This document shows, one piece after another, positions 18,427 through 28,206 of a stretch of 28,232 nt of DNA. How positions within the stretch are numbered: position 1 is the first letter of the stretch; every line of letters starts with the position of its first letter. A program made the position numbers and the translations under genes. Origin of the DNA: Fragilaria crotonensis. Its lineage: Eukaryota; Bacillariophyta; Fragilariophyceae; Fragilariales; Fragilariaceae. The stretch spans positions 1 to 28,232 of the forward strand of contig JAKSYS010000743.1 of assembly GCA_022925895.1 (NCBI GenBank), given 5' to 3'. The notes under the pieces are model-generated. The model did no database searches. It was not told where the DNA came from and was given only the letters and a program-made list of their open reading frames with translations.

Positions 18427-19072
18427 GGGTCGATTCGATTCTACTCATTGCCTCTCAACTTTTCATCGAGCATACGGCCGGTAAATTGAAGAAAAAAGTT
18501 GGTGTTGGTTTTTCGCTTTTTAATCATTTCAACTTTTCGCTCACTTTTTGAGAGAGTAGCAGCTGGTACGCTGGTAGTAATACCGTACTGGAGTACTGTA
18601 ATTGTAGACATACAGTACGTCATAGGTCATAGTCTCCTATTCCTATGTATGATACTCAAGTACAAATGTACGGACATTACAGATACCACATACACATACG
18701 ACATAGACGACATGCGATGACTCTTTCACAAGTCAGATACTGTACTATGATGTAGACGTAGGTATGCTGAAAGCTTTATCCCTGGTTTTTGTTACTACTA
18801 CTCCGTAGGTCACATACTGGTACTCGTACTCGTACTCGGATCATAGAAAGATGAAAGATACAGCTCATTACACGATAGAGTCATAAGACACGCATGCATA
18901 ATACCTCGCGTCCGATGCCATTTTTCACTGTCATACATACACTGCATTACACATGTACGACTGATACTCCGAGTAGCACGCATGAAGGATGTCCTTCGAC
19001 ACAGTCTATCGGGAAAGCAGTCATCAACAGGAATTGTGCTTCACACATCAAAGCTAATTGCGATCATCCACA

Positions 19073-20062
19073 ATGGCGCATCGATCACGTCGGGTTGTTT
19101 ACGGTTACGAAGAGGCGAATGAGGGAGTCGTGCAGATGCTGGCATCCTACACAAAAAACCCGATTGTTCTTGGAAGCATGGCTCTTGTTGCCTTCCTGGC
19201 TGTTACGGCAGATGCAGGCGTGTTCTTCAACATGGTCTACGGGGAGAAAGATACAAGATTTAATGGGCGTCTTCCGCATAGCCTGTTGACCCTTGACTAC
19301 CCATATACCTTACTGCGAGGCGTCGTGGGAGAACAACCAGTTGAAGATAGTGACATCCCTTTCTTCTGGACGCCTCATCGAAAAGACGCGGCATTGGTGA
19401 GCAAGGTCTTGACAAATTGCTATGGAATGGAAACGATAGAACTGGGTGACTTGGAGGCCATCAAGAATGCGAAAGCGGTTGGTCTTGCGTCCCGGAAGGG
19501 GAAAAAGTTTGCCGTATCGTCTCCTTATTTGAGGGAAGTTGCTGAGATTTTCACGCCTGAAAATCTTGGACGAACTACGTGCCTATTTCGGCACCCACTG
19601 GACTACGATCTGCACGACCAACTGTCTGCGATCACGTATGAAAAAGACGACAATTGGATGGTTCGCTTTTTGCTTAATGACGGTACATCGGAATTGGGCT
19701 TTAAAGAACTTGGCGATGCGAAGCAAATTGTGAGGGATGTTTGCGTCGCCGCTACCGTGGACAAGCTGGTAGCAAGTATTGTACGCGCCGCCGAATACTA
19801 CGGGTGGGTGTTGGAAGGATCATCCAATTGTGTGGAAGATAACGTTTCAGAAGATGACACCTACGAGAGAATCTTGGATCACGAAACAGACGAATGGAAA
19901 ACCTTTTATGACAAGAGTCGGTTCGACTGTCAATTATATGAGTTGGCGCAGCAAGCTTGGAGGGCACAGATTCAAACCATTATTCCTCTTACACTGCAAC
20001 TCAAACGAGCCAAGCGTTTCCGTACCGATGAGACTCAAGAGGAAGACGAAGAGTCCGTATGA
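19073..20062 (+). CDS. Membrane-anchored sulfotransferase-like protein with a degenerate cofactor loop
   Basis: The start is ATG 19073 (CACAATGGC); the frame is open slightly upstream but without another ATG. The 329-residue protein has a short cytosolic N-terminus and a single hydrophobic anchor (about 31-48), as in Golgi type II enzymes. It then has a pattern I associate with sulfotransferase-like proteins expanded in diatoms: IPFFW near 95-99, SPYLREVAEIFTPENLGR near 150-167, RHPLD at 173-177 and a late NWMVRFLLND block. In active members the first block continues into a P-loop-like PKSGGT that binds the PAPS 5'-phosphosulfate. Here the corresponding residues read TPHRKDAALV, so PAPS binding is doubtful and this may be a non-catalytic paralogue. 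The C-terminus is acidic. The family call is tentative. Confidence 0.65.
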   Translation: MAHRSRRVVYGYEEANEGVVQMLASYTKNPIVLGSMALVAFLAVTADAGVFFNMVYGEKDTRFNGRLPHSLLTLDYPYTLLRGVVGEQPVEDSDIPFFWTPHRKDAALVSKVLTNCYGMETIELGDLEAIKNAKAVGLASRKGKKFAVSSPYLREVAEIFTPENLGRTTCLFRHPLDYDLHDQLSAITYEKDDNWMVRFLLNDGTSELGFKELGDAKQIVRDVCVAATVDKLVASIVRAAEYYGWVLEGSSNCVEDNVSEDDTYERILDHETDEWKTFYDKSRFDCQLYELAQQAWRAQIQTIIPLTLQLKRAKRFRTDETQEEDEESV

Positions 20063-20469
20063 ACCCAGCCTTGTCAACGTGTTTCATTAGTGGCTGAAGG
20101 TATCTTTCCTGCAGGTTTAAGCACCAAAGTTCAAAGGATCGAGAGTTGCGAGTCGCCGGTCGTAGTAGTTTTGGCACCCTAGAGTAGGTGGCTCTCTTAG
20201 TAATAGTAGCAAATAGAAGTTGTAGCCGTAGGTATTCTTTAGCAATTGAATGGGTAGGAATGATAACGGACGAGAACTTCCTAGATTACATGGTAACTTC
20301 TGTTCAGGCTAAAGGTCTACCCAGTCGTGCGTTGTAAGAGCTGTTATAAGGAAGGAACGGATATTACTACTACGTAGTACATAGCAATCGACGCATCCAC
20401 CAGAAAAGCACAAGCGGGTATTCGGCAGGACACATGAATGCAACATGCTCACAGCAGGATAGTATAAGT
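20063..20469. other. Convergent intergenic region, nothing recognised
   Basis: About 400 bp lies between the ends of two convergent genes. I see no coding frame, RNA gene or strong hairpin apart from a short CTACTACGTAGTA palindrome near 20368. Confidence 0.5.
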
Positions 20470-21720
20470 TCAAGGTAAGCATCGCTTTAAATGGACCACG
20501 CTCTCTACAGAGTCTGTCCGAGGAAACAAATCTACAAGGTGGCAATCAACGACCTCGAACGAAACCTTCAATCTCGCAAGATCGCGCTTGAGAGCATGGA
20601 GCCCACACGAGATGTAGAGAATATGGTGAAACGATCCTTCTATTGCCATTTGGCAGACATTGTCGGCGAGGCCCATGCGAGGCGGATCCACGAGAAGGAC
20701 GTCATAATCGCCATTATACCATCCACGTGACTTTAGTAATGATTTATGTGCCCATTCGGAAGCGTCTCCACGAAAAACATACACAGGTGATATGTTATTG
20801 TGACTGTCGTCGCCGTGGCATCCATTTAATTCGCAATTGGTGACACAGGCTTGCACCAAACGATTGTCCAACTCAACAGCCACGATTCTTTCGACAAAGC
20901 CAGATTTCGCCAACGCTATCGTATGCGCTCCACACCCGCAATACATTTCCAGCATTGAAGATATTTGTCCAATGCTCTGGAGGCGATCCATCATCCATTC
21001 CAGAACTTTCACCATCGCCCTGGAGTTTGGATGGAAAAAGGCTGACTCTGGCTTCTGGTAGAGTATAGGTATGCAACGCGTTCCAGCTGGCACATCTTCT
21101 TTCGATAGTGTGACGCGGGTGGGAGCGTCGCCTGAGAGGTATATATACACAGTGTCTTCGAGATAATCTCGGTCTTCAGGACCTGACACGAAAACGAGCC
21201 GGCCTCTCGAGCGGCCAATGAATCGAGTTAAGTGAAGGGCTTGGCGAACGGGCTCGGCAGAAGTCCTCCAGGTATCCTCGTGAACCGGTTGTTGATACAT
21301 GAGGGTAACTATGCAATCACATGTTGGGGTGTCATTCCACGACGATGCCAATGAAATGCTTGTCACGTGATTGGACAGGACGGAATGAACATCTGCATTC
21401 AACATGCTGAGAAGTTTTTGCATTGCACGTTGAATTCTATGCGTCGCAATAGGAAACGCCGACGTGCCCAAAAAGACTGGTCTTTTATCATGGCGCATAG
21501 CATACTGATATTGACCCCCCTCCAAGACAAGTTGGAAGGTGCAGATTGACCTGTACCCAATGGTTTCCTCCTCCAATTCGCAATGCGACCAAGAGATGTT
21601 GTCGGCCACGGACTGTAGTTCTGTTGCAGCCTCTTGGAGCTTGCGCCTCGAGTGTTCTACTCCACTATCGCGAAGCTGAGCTTCATAGCCTGGGAGTGCA
21701 ACCGTCGTTGCAACTGTCAT
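20470..21720 (-). CDS. TrmA/RlmCD-type RNA (uracil-5-)-methyltransferase
   Basis: This 416-residue protein has the C-terminal catalytic plan of the RNA m5U methyltransferase family. It has FFHPNSRAM (the FFQ-like motif), the SAM-binding LEMYCGCGAHT (about 255-265), VDPPRMGL (DPPR at 345-348), the nucleophile Cys 372 in LYISCGLHALKRDL, and the closing DLFPRTDSVESVVHLKR with the conserved Glu near 406. It uses SAM to methylate C5 of uridine, usually U54 of tRNA. Two conserved sites differ: SCNP reads SCGL and the His of the HxE end motif is Ser. There is no TRAM domain or Fe-S Cys cluster, as in TrmA or eukaryotic short forms. The frame is open 16 codons upstream without ATG, so ATG 21720 is chosen; an upstream spliced leader cannot be excluded. 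Confidence 0.85.
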   Translation of the reverse strand: MTVATTVALPGYEAQLRDSGVEHSRRKLQEAATELQSVADNISWSHCELEEETIGYRSICTFQLVLEGGQYQYAMRHDKRPVFLGTSAFPIATHRIQRAMQKLLSMLNADVHSVLSNHVTSISLASSWNDTPTCDCIVTLMYQQPVHEDTWRTSAEPVRQALHLTRFIGRSRGRLVFVSGPEDRDYLEDTVYIYLSGDAPTRVTLSKEDVPAGTRCIPILYQKPESAFFHPNSRAMVKVLEWMMDRLQSIGQISSMLEMYCGCGAHTIALAKSGFVERIVAVELDNRLVQACVTNCELNGCHGDDSHNNISPVYVFRGDASEWAHKSLLKSRGWYNGDYDVLLVDPPRMGLADNVCQMAIEGSFHHILYISCGLHALKRDLARLKVSFEVVDCHLVDLFPRTDSVESVVHLKRCLP

Positions 21721-22041
21721 CGCAATGACAGTGACCCCTTGAAACCTGACGCGAATTGCAGAAAACACTGGAAGGAAGGCGCAATACCCTACTAGTAGAG
21801 TACTGTAGAAAATAATGTACCGGTAGATAACCTTTACTGTTTGAGTTTATTGACACAAAATTTAAAAACTAAAAATTTGGAAAACCCACACCACAGAGCG
21901 CATATAGCATATTCACACCGTGATGCTCACCTTCACTGTACTCACAACAAATTACATGGACGAAGAGTCACCATAATGCGATCACATTATCTCTTCGCCT
22001 TCACAACCTTCGAATACTCGAGCTTCGGAGTATATTAGAAT

Positions 22042-23651
22042 ATGCCACCTCCACAGCTTCGGAAATTGAGTACGAAACGGTGTCGAGTAAACCCTGTGAA
22101 CTTTCTTTACGTGGTATCGTTGTTCATCGTAGCTATTGCCGTCTATGAATGTGTCCAGTTCACAGCCGTTGGAGGCGAAGTTGGAGCAACTTCAGGATCA
22201 TCGGACCGACCGCTTCAGCTGTCTATCATGCAGAAAACGACACAGAGACCTTCAAGTCAAGACAACGATGCCTCGATTGCTACAACGCCGACGCCGTCAG
22301 TGATGACGCCCTTCGAGCTACCAGTTGGTTTCCGATCGATGCTTGAACGTGCCAAGGAGATGAAGGGGAAATGCAATGTACTACCTTCGGTGAAGTCAGA
22401 ACCGAACGAGATTGACTTACCTGCATTCGGACTTATTGATGCCCTTGAAACGTATCGACCACAATCTGTGCAGGAAGTGCGGGACTGGAATTGCGAGCTA
22501 CCTCCTCCCACCGAGTGTGATGTTGAACGGTTCAGCGTCATATTTCTTGGGTATAGTCAAGATCGCTTAAGTGGTATGAAAAATCAGTTTCGAGCTATGT
22601 TGCGCTCATCCCCATATAGAGACATGGTGGAAGAGATTGTACTGGTGTGGAACAACCCAAAACCGCTGAATGAATCGGGATCGGATGGGGAGTACATGTA
22701 CCAATGGTCCTTGCGAGAGACAGATGCGTTTGATGAGACGGAACCAAATCGATTTCGCGTCTTTTATCCTATCGAGCACGGGTTGTCGAGCAGTTTAATG
22801 AATCGCTATCACCCAATGATCAAACCAAAGTCCAAGGCGCTACTCTACTATGATGACGACGGGCCCTTCTACCACGAAAGAGTAATCAGGAGCAACTTTG
22901 AGCTTTGGAAACGAAACTCGAATGTACAGACGGGAGCCATGGCAAGAGCCTTCACTTTAAGCACACGGCAGCAAAAGGAGAAGGACAAGATGCTTGGTGG
23001 TCCCACGAAATTAGATGATCGAAAGTTCATTTCTCATTGCAAAGAAAATGGCGATAAGATTGTCTACGACTTTCGATACTTTGAAAACTTTCATGCGAAC
23101 ATGGTAAGTAGAAATATCGCCTTCTCATGCGCCTGGGAATGCTTTTTCGTCCACTAATCAGCTTCTCCCAGGTTCTACCTTCCGGATCAATGATTCACCG
23201 CAACTACTTATGCTTTATTTGGCATCCTGCATTGGCAGAACTGCGAAGATTTGTCCATGACCATCTTGTTCATCCTGATGACATGACTGTTTCGACCATT
23301 GTGAGTCACCTCAGTGGACGGGCTCCGAAACCTTACTCGCGACGATTACCAGAGCAACGCCGACGACTCCAAGACAGCGTAAATGGAACATCTCCAGCAG
23401 GCATGTGGCGGACCAAGGATTGGGGTAACTTGCGATCTATCGCTTTGAATTCAGTCGTATCATACTTCGGTGCGATCAACAGTGGTAGTTATGGATGGTG
23501 TTACAAAACGGAGTATCACCGCGTTCAAAGGCGTAGGCAAATCTGTGATCCTGAAATGGCCAGAGTGGGCATGCTCCCATGGATGCAAATAGGCGGAGCC
23601 GGGAATGACCTTTGTCCTGCCCAACCCAGTCCCAATAGTGTGACTGTATAG
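22042..23651 (+). CDS. GT64 / exostosin-like glycosyltransferase, two exons
   Basis: Exon 1 is 22042-23103 and exon 2 is 23172-23651. The 68-nt intron (23104-23171) starts GTAAGT and ends CTCCCAG, and splicing keeps the frame, giving 513 residues. The protein is a type II membrane protein with an anchor at about 17-38. After a Ser/Thr-rich stem comes a GT64 domain: FSVIFLGYSQDRL, EEIVLVWNNP, the metal-binding DDD at 271-273 in ALLYYDDDGPF, and VLPSGSMIHRNYL at the start of exon 2. GT64 enzymes (the C-terminal domain of animal exostosins and plant homologues) transfer N-acetylhexosamine or related sugars in the Golgi. The acceptor is unknown; a cell-wall or secreted glycan is plausible. The final ~100 residues are poorly conserved by eye, with several Cys. 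Confidence 0.82.
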
Positions 23652-24023
23652 TTCCAATTCAGCAGTGGCATCCATCTCTTGTCCTATCAGGGTTTCGTGC
23701 ATGTGGTGCGTTACCAAGGTTTTGGTCATATGGTCAGTTCTTATGGAAGGCTGGCTCTCACCGTAGGGATGTAGCTATCAATCTCTGTACCGTTGTCTCA
23801 ACCATAAGTTTTAAACAACTTGCCGTTCGCCATCGACGCTGAGACGGATTGTGCGTGGTGACATGGTCCACATTACATGTCATCTCCTCAAACAAACGCT
23901 GAAAAACCCGACACACCGGGGTTCGGTTCAAAACAGTCTAATGATTCAGTGCGGGGTCTTAAAAACGCCACATCTATTTTTTATGCAATTGCCAATGCAA
24001 GCCTTGAGACCCGAATCGAATCA
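23652..24023. other. Convergent intergenic region
   Basis: About 370 bp lies between the ends of the glycosyltransferase and zeta-carotene desaturase genes. A plus-strand frame starting at ATG 23877 reads protein-like for about 59 codons, but then runs antisense through the desaturase gene, so I do not call it. Nothing else was recognised. Confidence 0.45.
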
Positions 24024-25778
24024 TTACGCAACGTCCGCGAAAAAAGGTGTAGCAACGGGAGCCTTGTTGGCCCTGGACATGGCGGCGAGTCCATTTGGTC
24101 CATCTGCCCTAGCGATAATTTCATCGGCAACCATCAGACCCGATCGTGTAGCACCCTCCATGGAATCCAAGTAGTCCTGGTATGTATAGGATCCAGCCAG
24201 AAAGAAGTTTGGAATAGGAGTTGCCTGTTTTGGGCGGAATTTGTCTTGGCCAGGCTTCTCGCGGTACAAACTCTGCCCAAGCTTTACAACAGACGACCAA
24301 GTGGACTTCAACTTCCTTGAAGATGGGAAGAGGTCATTCAATTGCTTAATGCAGTCTTCTACGAGCTGCTCGTTCGATCGGTTAAAGGCGCGTTCGTCAA
24401 AAACAACTTGGATCAGACTTCCTTCGCCAGGTTTGTAGTAGTCTCCAGGGCTAGTCAAGGCGAGATCGGCGAAACACGAGAACTCAGCGTCGACACTGTA
24501 GAGAAGATTATCGATACCTGGTGCCCGTCCATTACTCAGGTCTCCCGAAAGTTTCATCATAAGTTCTTCGTCTTGCATTTCAGTCACCCATCCATCAAAT
24601 CTGACTTGAACCGTGGCAATAGGAACGGTGTCAAGGTTGTAAATCTTATCGAATGCGTCGAACTTGCGGAAGCTCTCAGGAAGGACCTTCTTGATTCCAG
24701 GAACGTCACACGCAGCGATGACTGCATCAAAGGCACGGAATTCTTCTCTGGCTCCAGTCTTGATACCGTAAACACGCGTTGGCTTGCCCTCGTCATCAAC
24801 ATCGTGGACAATGTCACGAACCGGTGTACTAAGATTGATTTTGACGTTACGGTCCTCCAGGTATTTGATAATTGGATCGTGAAGTCCAGTCTGGGGACTT
24901 CCGTCGAGCATTCTCAACACACTGGCTTCAGTACGAATCGCAAAGAGCATGAAGATCGTCAACATGCAGCGGGCACTAATAGTATCGCAGTCCAGGAATC
25001 CCAAGGCGTACGCAATCGCGTCCCACATGCGGTCGAGACTGCCGCGTTTGCCTCCCAGTTGAGTGAACCATTCAGTAAAGGTTATATCATCCAAGTCCCG
25101 GACCATGTCCATGCCACCGTCAAAATCGACGAGAGCTCGAACGATCGGGGATGTTCCTAGACGGACAGCGTTATGAAATTTGTCCTCTATTCCGAGCTGC
25201 TCGGTGCGTGCAAAGGCCTGAAGACCACTGACAGGAGCCCCAATAGGGAACTTGAAGTCAAGAGCGCCAAGATGGCCTCCTTTGTTGACAAAAGTGTGGA
25301 TGTGTTCCTTGACGCGAAGGTTCTTGTCAAATCCTCCAGTGCGCTTCATGATTCCGAAAAGGTTGTAGTAGCACCCGAAAAAGACGTGAAGACCCATTTC
25401 AATGTGATTTCCGTCCTTATCCTTCCACGAACTGACCTTGCCTCCGACGTAAGGTCGAACTTCAAACAGCTCAACGTCATGGCCAGCATCAGCCAAGTCC
25501 ATTGCAGCAATCATACCTGCAAGTCCAGCTCCTATGATGCCAATCTTGAGACGCTCCTCATTCTTCTTACCCGGGCCATTCTGAGCACGAGCCATGAGGT
25601 TTTGATTTAAGAAAGAATCGTTACCAATCTGCTTCTTGGCACTATCTGACGTGAACTCAGGCGCGACAGCACTCTTCAGCGAAGTAGCACCATGACTGGC
25701 AAGTACAGTGGGGACAAAGGCGTCGACGACCCCACAAACCATAAGAGCTGCAATAGCAGCTGATGAAAGTCGAACCAT
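24024..25778 (-). CDS. ZDS: Zeta-carotene desaturase, plastid
   Basis: The enzyme is an FAD-dependent desaturase that converts zeta-carotene to lycopene via neurosporene, upstream of fucoxanthin and other diatom carotenoids. The protein is 584 residues long. Residues 1-24 are a signal peptide with the plastid cleavage motif VDA-FVP (Phe21). The dinucleotide-binding motif [11 protein letters not shown] lies near 80-90. It is followed by ZDS hallmarks rather than those of phytoene desaturase: [40 protein letters not shown], and a C-terminal [19 protein letters not shown]. Length and order fit plant ZDS with a diatom leader. The frame is open 13 codons farther upstream without ATG, so ATG 25778 is used. 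No intron is seen. It is divergent from the RNA cyclase gene, with about 290 bp between the starts. Confidence 0.95.
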   Translation of the reverse strand: MVRLSSAAIAALMVCGVVDAFVPTVLASHGATSLKSAVAPEFTSDSAKKQIGNDSFLNQNLMARAQNGPGKKNEERLKIGIIGAGLAGMIAAMDLADAGHDVELFEVRPYVGGKVSSWKDKDGNHIEMGLHVFFGCYYNLFGIMKRTGGFDKNLRVKEHIHTFVNKGGHLGALDFKFPIGAPVSGLQAFARTEQLGIEDKFHNAVRLGTSPIVRALVDFDGGMDMVRDLDDITFTEWFTQLGGKRGSLDRMWDAIAYALGFLDCDTISARCMLTIFMLFAIRTEASVLRMLDGSPQTGLHDPIIKYLEDRNVKINLSTPVRDIVHDVDDEGKPTRVYGIKTGAREEFRAFDAVIAACDVPGIKKVLPESFRKFDAFDKIYNLDTVPIATVQVRFDGWVTEMQDEELMMKLSGDLSNGRAPGIDNLLYSVDAEFSCFADLALTSPGDYYKPGEGSLIQVVFDERAFNRSNEQLVEDCIKQLNDLFPSSRKLKSTWSSVVKLGQSLYREKPGQDKFRPKQATPIPNFFLAGSYTYQDYLDSMEGATRSGLMVADEIIARADGPNGLAAMSRANKAPVATPFFADVA

Positions 25779-26066
25779 AGTATTGTTTGTAGACTCTTGT
25801 TTTGTGGTCCGCTGCACTGTGTGTGATCAGCAGGAATAACGCGGATCTGGATGATGTGATCAGTGACGTTCTCCGGTTCGGTGATGGGTGATGGGAGAGA
25901 TTTTGTCCCGTTTCGTGCGTCGTGCGTGTTGAAGTCTCGGATTCGTTGAGTCGAATGAGTCAGGAATCAATGCGTGATATGCTGGGTGGCAACTGGCAAC
26001 CGACTACATTGTACTACCGTATTAGCTCTACTACAGTACTCACTCCAGAGAGCTTAACTTTCATCT
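25779..26066. promoter_or_regulatory. Shared divergent promoter region of ZDS and the RNA cyclase
   Basis: These 288 bp separate two divergent starts, so both core promoters should lie here. I see no clear TATA box or light-responsive element. A GTACTACCG/CAGTACTCAC stretch near 26010-26045 belongs to the GTAC-rich words of the window. Confidence 0.4.
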
Positions 26067-27290
26067 ATGACATGCAGGATGTGTCGTGTGTCGTGCTACC
26101 ATGAAACCAAACGAGCAATGCAAGTGGTGGCCATGATGGCTAGAGATGTCTCTATCGACGGATCGCATGGGGAAGGAGGGGGTCAGGTGTTGCGGAACGC
26201 CATATCGTTTGCCGCGATTCTAAACAAGGCCATCAAGATAAACAATATCAGAGCGGGAAGAACCAAGCCAGGCCTTCAGGCTCAGCACATGACCGGCTTG
26301 AGTCTCTGTACTGAGATCCGAGGTGGCAAGCTTGATGGATGTTGGCTAGGTTCGACTGAAGTTTCGTACACACCACCTGCCGACGACAAAGCAGAAGCAA
26401 GAATAGAGTACGTCGGGGATACCAGAACTGCTGGGTCCATTTGTCTAGTCCTGCAGGCGGCCCTGCCGGTAGCATTGTTTTCAAGATCAATGCCAACGGA
26501 TTTGATTCTCAAAGGCGGAACAAACGCCAGCATGGCGCCACAATACGACTATTGGGAGAAAGTGTTTCTTCCCACTTTGATTTCCCAATGTGGCTTCCCA
26601 ACCGACTTAATTGAGCACCGGGTCGTGCGTCGTGGTTATTATCCCCGAGGTGGTGGTGAGGTGATGATTGAAGTGACTCCTTGGCAGAAGCCGTTGCCGC
26701 CCATCATTTTGAAAGATCGGGGCGACGTCTCGTCAATAGAGATTCATTGCTACTATGCAGGTGCCGTACCTCGTACTGTCGCCTACGAAATGGCCGAGGC
26801 TGCAAAAACGTTTCTGAAAAAAGCTGGCATTCTCATTGAGCCAGATGTTGATATTGTACATGAGATGAAATCGATGGGTTCTGGTTGCGGTATTCTTCTT
26901 GTTGCCACCACTACTACAGATTGCCTGTTGGCCGGGTCCGCATTGGGTTCACCCAACAAACCAGCGATCGAGGTGGGACGTGAAGCTGCTGAAGAACTTG
27001 TGGCCACACTTCGGGACGGGGGTTGCGTCGATGAATGGCTTCAAGATCAGCTCATACTCTTTATGGCTCTGGGTGACGGCATCTCGGAGGTGCTAACGGG
27101 TTCTTTGACAATGCACACACAAACGGCAATCTGGACTGCTGAGCAAATGTCCGGCGCCAAATTCGAAGTGAAACGCTTGGAAGAAGGTGAAGGAGGAAAT
27201 AATGCTGAAGGATATGGCAAGGATGGCCGGATTCCTGGCAAGCATCTAATTCGATGCATTGGAATGAACTTTGTCAACAAGGCGCTATAA
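26067..27290 (+). CDS. rtcA: RNA 3'-terminal phosphate cyclase
   Basis: This 407-residue protein matches the class I RtcA family, which uses ATP to convert RNA 3'-phosphates to 2',3'-cyclic phosphates through an adenylated His. It has the N-terminal signature IDGSHGEGGGQVLRNA at about 30-45, then GRTKPGLQAQH, RGYYPRGGGEV, and DQLILFMALGDG near the end. The catalytic His is probably His350 in LTMHTQTAIW. The Rcl1 ribosome-assembly paralogues lack this His, so an active cyclase is favoured. Length and domain order are normal. ATG 26067 opens the frame; Met18 (26118), Met23 (26133) or Met24 are equally good, and family members usually start only a few residues before IDGS. No intron is seen. Confidence 0.93.
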   Translation: MTCRMCRVSCYHETKRAMQVVAMMARDVSIDGSHGEGGGQVLRNAISFAAILNKAIKINNIRAGRTKPGLQAQHMTGLSLCTEIRGGKLDGCWLGSTEVSYTPPADDKAEARIEYVGDTRTAGSICLVLQAALPVALFSRSMPTDLILKGGTNASMAPQYDYWEKVFLPTLISQCGFPTDLIEHRVVRRGYYPRGGGEVMIEVTPWQKPLPPIILKDRGDVSSIEIHCYYAGAVPRTVAYEMAEAAKTFLKKAGILIEPDVDIVHEMKSMGSGCGILLVATTTTDCLLAGSALGSPNKPAIEVGREAAEELVATLRDGGCVDEWLQDQLILFMALGDGISEVLTGSLTMHTQTAIWTAEQMSGAKFEVKRLEEGEGGNNAEGYGKDGRIPGKHLIRCIGMNFVNKAL

Positions 27291-27684
27291 CGAGAATATC
27301 TTGAGAAGCGTCTTCAACGGACCTGTGAAGGAAGGCCTTCTTTGTGCTGCTTTTTGTTCTTCGCCGCGTAATCGAGCGTTTGCAGCAAGAAGCGATTGTT
27401 TGCAAACTACAGAAGAGCTGAGTATGAGTATGAGAATGAACTACCTCACAGTCGACAGTTGCAGGTTCCACTTTTGCCAACTTCCATTACTAAACTACTC
27501 CGAGTAGCGTAGGAGAGGCTCCGCGGGATGCCCTGATCTTCGTGCCCCATGACTCTTGAGCATCGTTGCAGACAGTAATCTGCATAAGTCTAGTCCTTCG
27601 GACAAGTACTCCAAGATCCGAGTAGCGATAACCAGTAGGATACAATGTTGCCAGGGTCCGAAAGCCAGAAGTGTTGCTTCCTCC

Positions 27685-28083
27685 ATGACCATGATACCAC
27701 ATGTCCTCATTTCAGTAGGCTTGCACTGTATTACATTTCGTGCTACGAGCACACTGGAGTATGCCACATATCACGGTATCAGAGATCACAGTTCATTTAT
27801 GCTATGTTCTGGCATGTACTCCGAGTATGATTGTGGTACAGTAGCATCCAGGTTCCTGTTTCCCTATGCTGGCGGCTGGCGGATATCAGAAATTGCCAGG
27901 ATATACATGTGCACATGTTCTGTAGACCAGGAACAGTGGAACCCCCAGGAAGGTCCGGCCGCACCGTCGGAATCGTGGAAAATCCGAGAACACGTGACAC
28001 ATCATAGTAAGAGTATCGTTCCCACGCTGCGTGGTTTTCAACAGAAAAAAGCAAGGCCGGCGCGCTTATCATGTGGATCCTAA
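27685..28083 (+). CDS. Hypothetical open reading frame, doubtful
   Basis: From the first ATG (27685) this gives about 132 residues, and the frame is open a further 43 codons upstream. The composition is mixed, with scattered Cys and a basic C-terminus (FQQKKARPARL). It has no signal peptide or recognisable domain and stops just before a repeat array. I list it for completeness because the open length is unusual for non-coding DNA here. Confidence 0.2.
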   Translation: MTMIPHVLISVGLHCITFRATSTLEYATYHGIRDHSSFMLCSGMYSEYDCGTVASRFLFPYAGGWRISEIARIYMCTCSVDQEQWNPQEGPAAPSESWKIREHVTHHSKSIVPTLRGFQQKKARPARLSCGS

Positions 28084-28086
28084 TCA

Positions 28087-28206
28087 GTGAAATTCCACTT
28101 ACGGTAAGTGAAATTCCATTTACGGTAAGTGAAATTCCACTATCGTAAGTGAAATTCCACTTACCGTAAGTGGAATTCCACTTACGGTAAGTGGAATTTC
28201 ACTTAC
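28087..28206. repeat. Short tandem repeats (~21 bp) that invert midway
   Basis: GTGAAATTCCA begins at 28087, 28108, 28129 and 28149 (periods 21, 21, 20), with GGTAAGT or CGTAAGT before most copies. From about 28161 the array continues as GTGGAATTCCAC (a perfect palindrome) and GTGGAATTTCAC, the inverted form of the unit. The unit GTAAGTGAAATTCCACTTAC is almost self-complementary, so single units and the whole array can fold back. Confidence 0.85.

Larger units (their letters stand above)
17396..19072. other. Gene-poor region with weak coding remnants
   Basis: About 1.7 kb lies between the kinase and the sulfotransferase-like gene. 17615-18170 has coding-like pieces in several plus-strand frames, listed separately. 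18181-18426 has an 81-codon minus-strand frame. 18440-19050 is low-complexity DNA rich in GTAC, TACTCGTACTCG and ACATACGACATAG words, and contains the TACTCCGAGTA motif at 18965. No RNA gene was recognised. Confidence 0.5.

Noticed and set aside
20491..20730. A plus-strand frame of 79 codons over the 3' end of the methyltransferase
   Set aside because: It is antisense to conserved motifs of the methyltransferase (DPPR and the Cys motif), so it is a shadow.
23877..24320. A plus-strand open frame starting MSSPQTNAEKPD
   Set aside because: The first 59 codons read protein-like, but the rest is antisense to the conserved 3' part of zeta-carotene desaturase. There is no independent support.
24342..25160. 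A 272-codon plus-strand open frame
   Set aside because: It lies fully antisense to the zeta-carotene desaturase gene, and its length is explained by codon bias on the coding strand.
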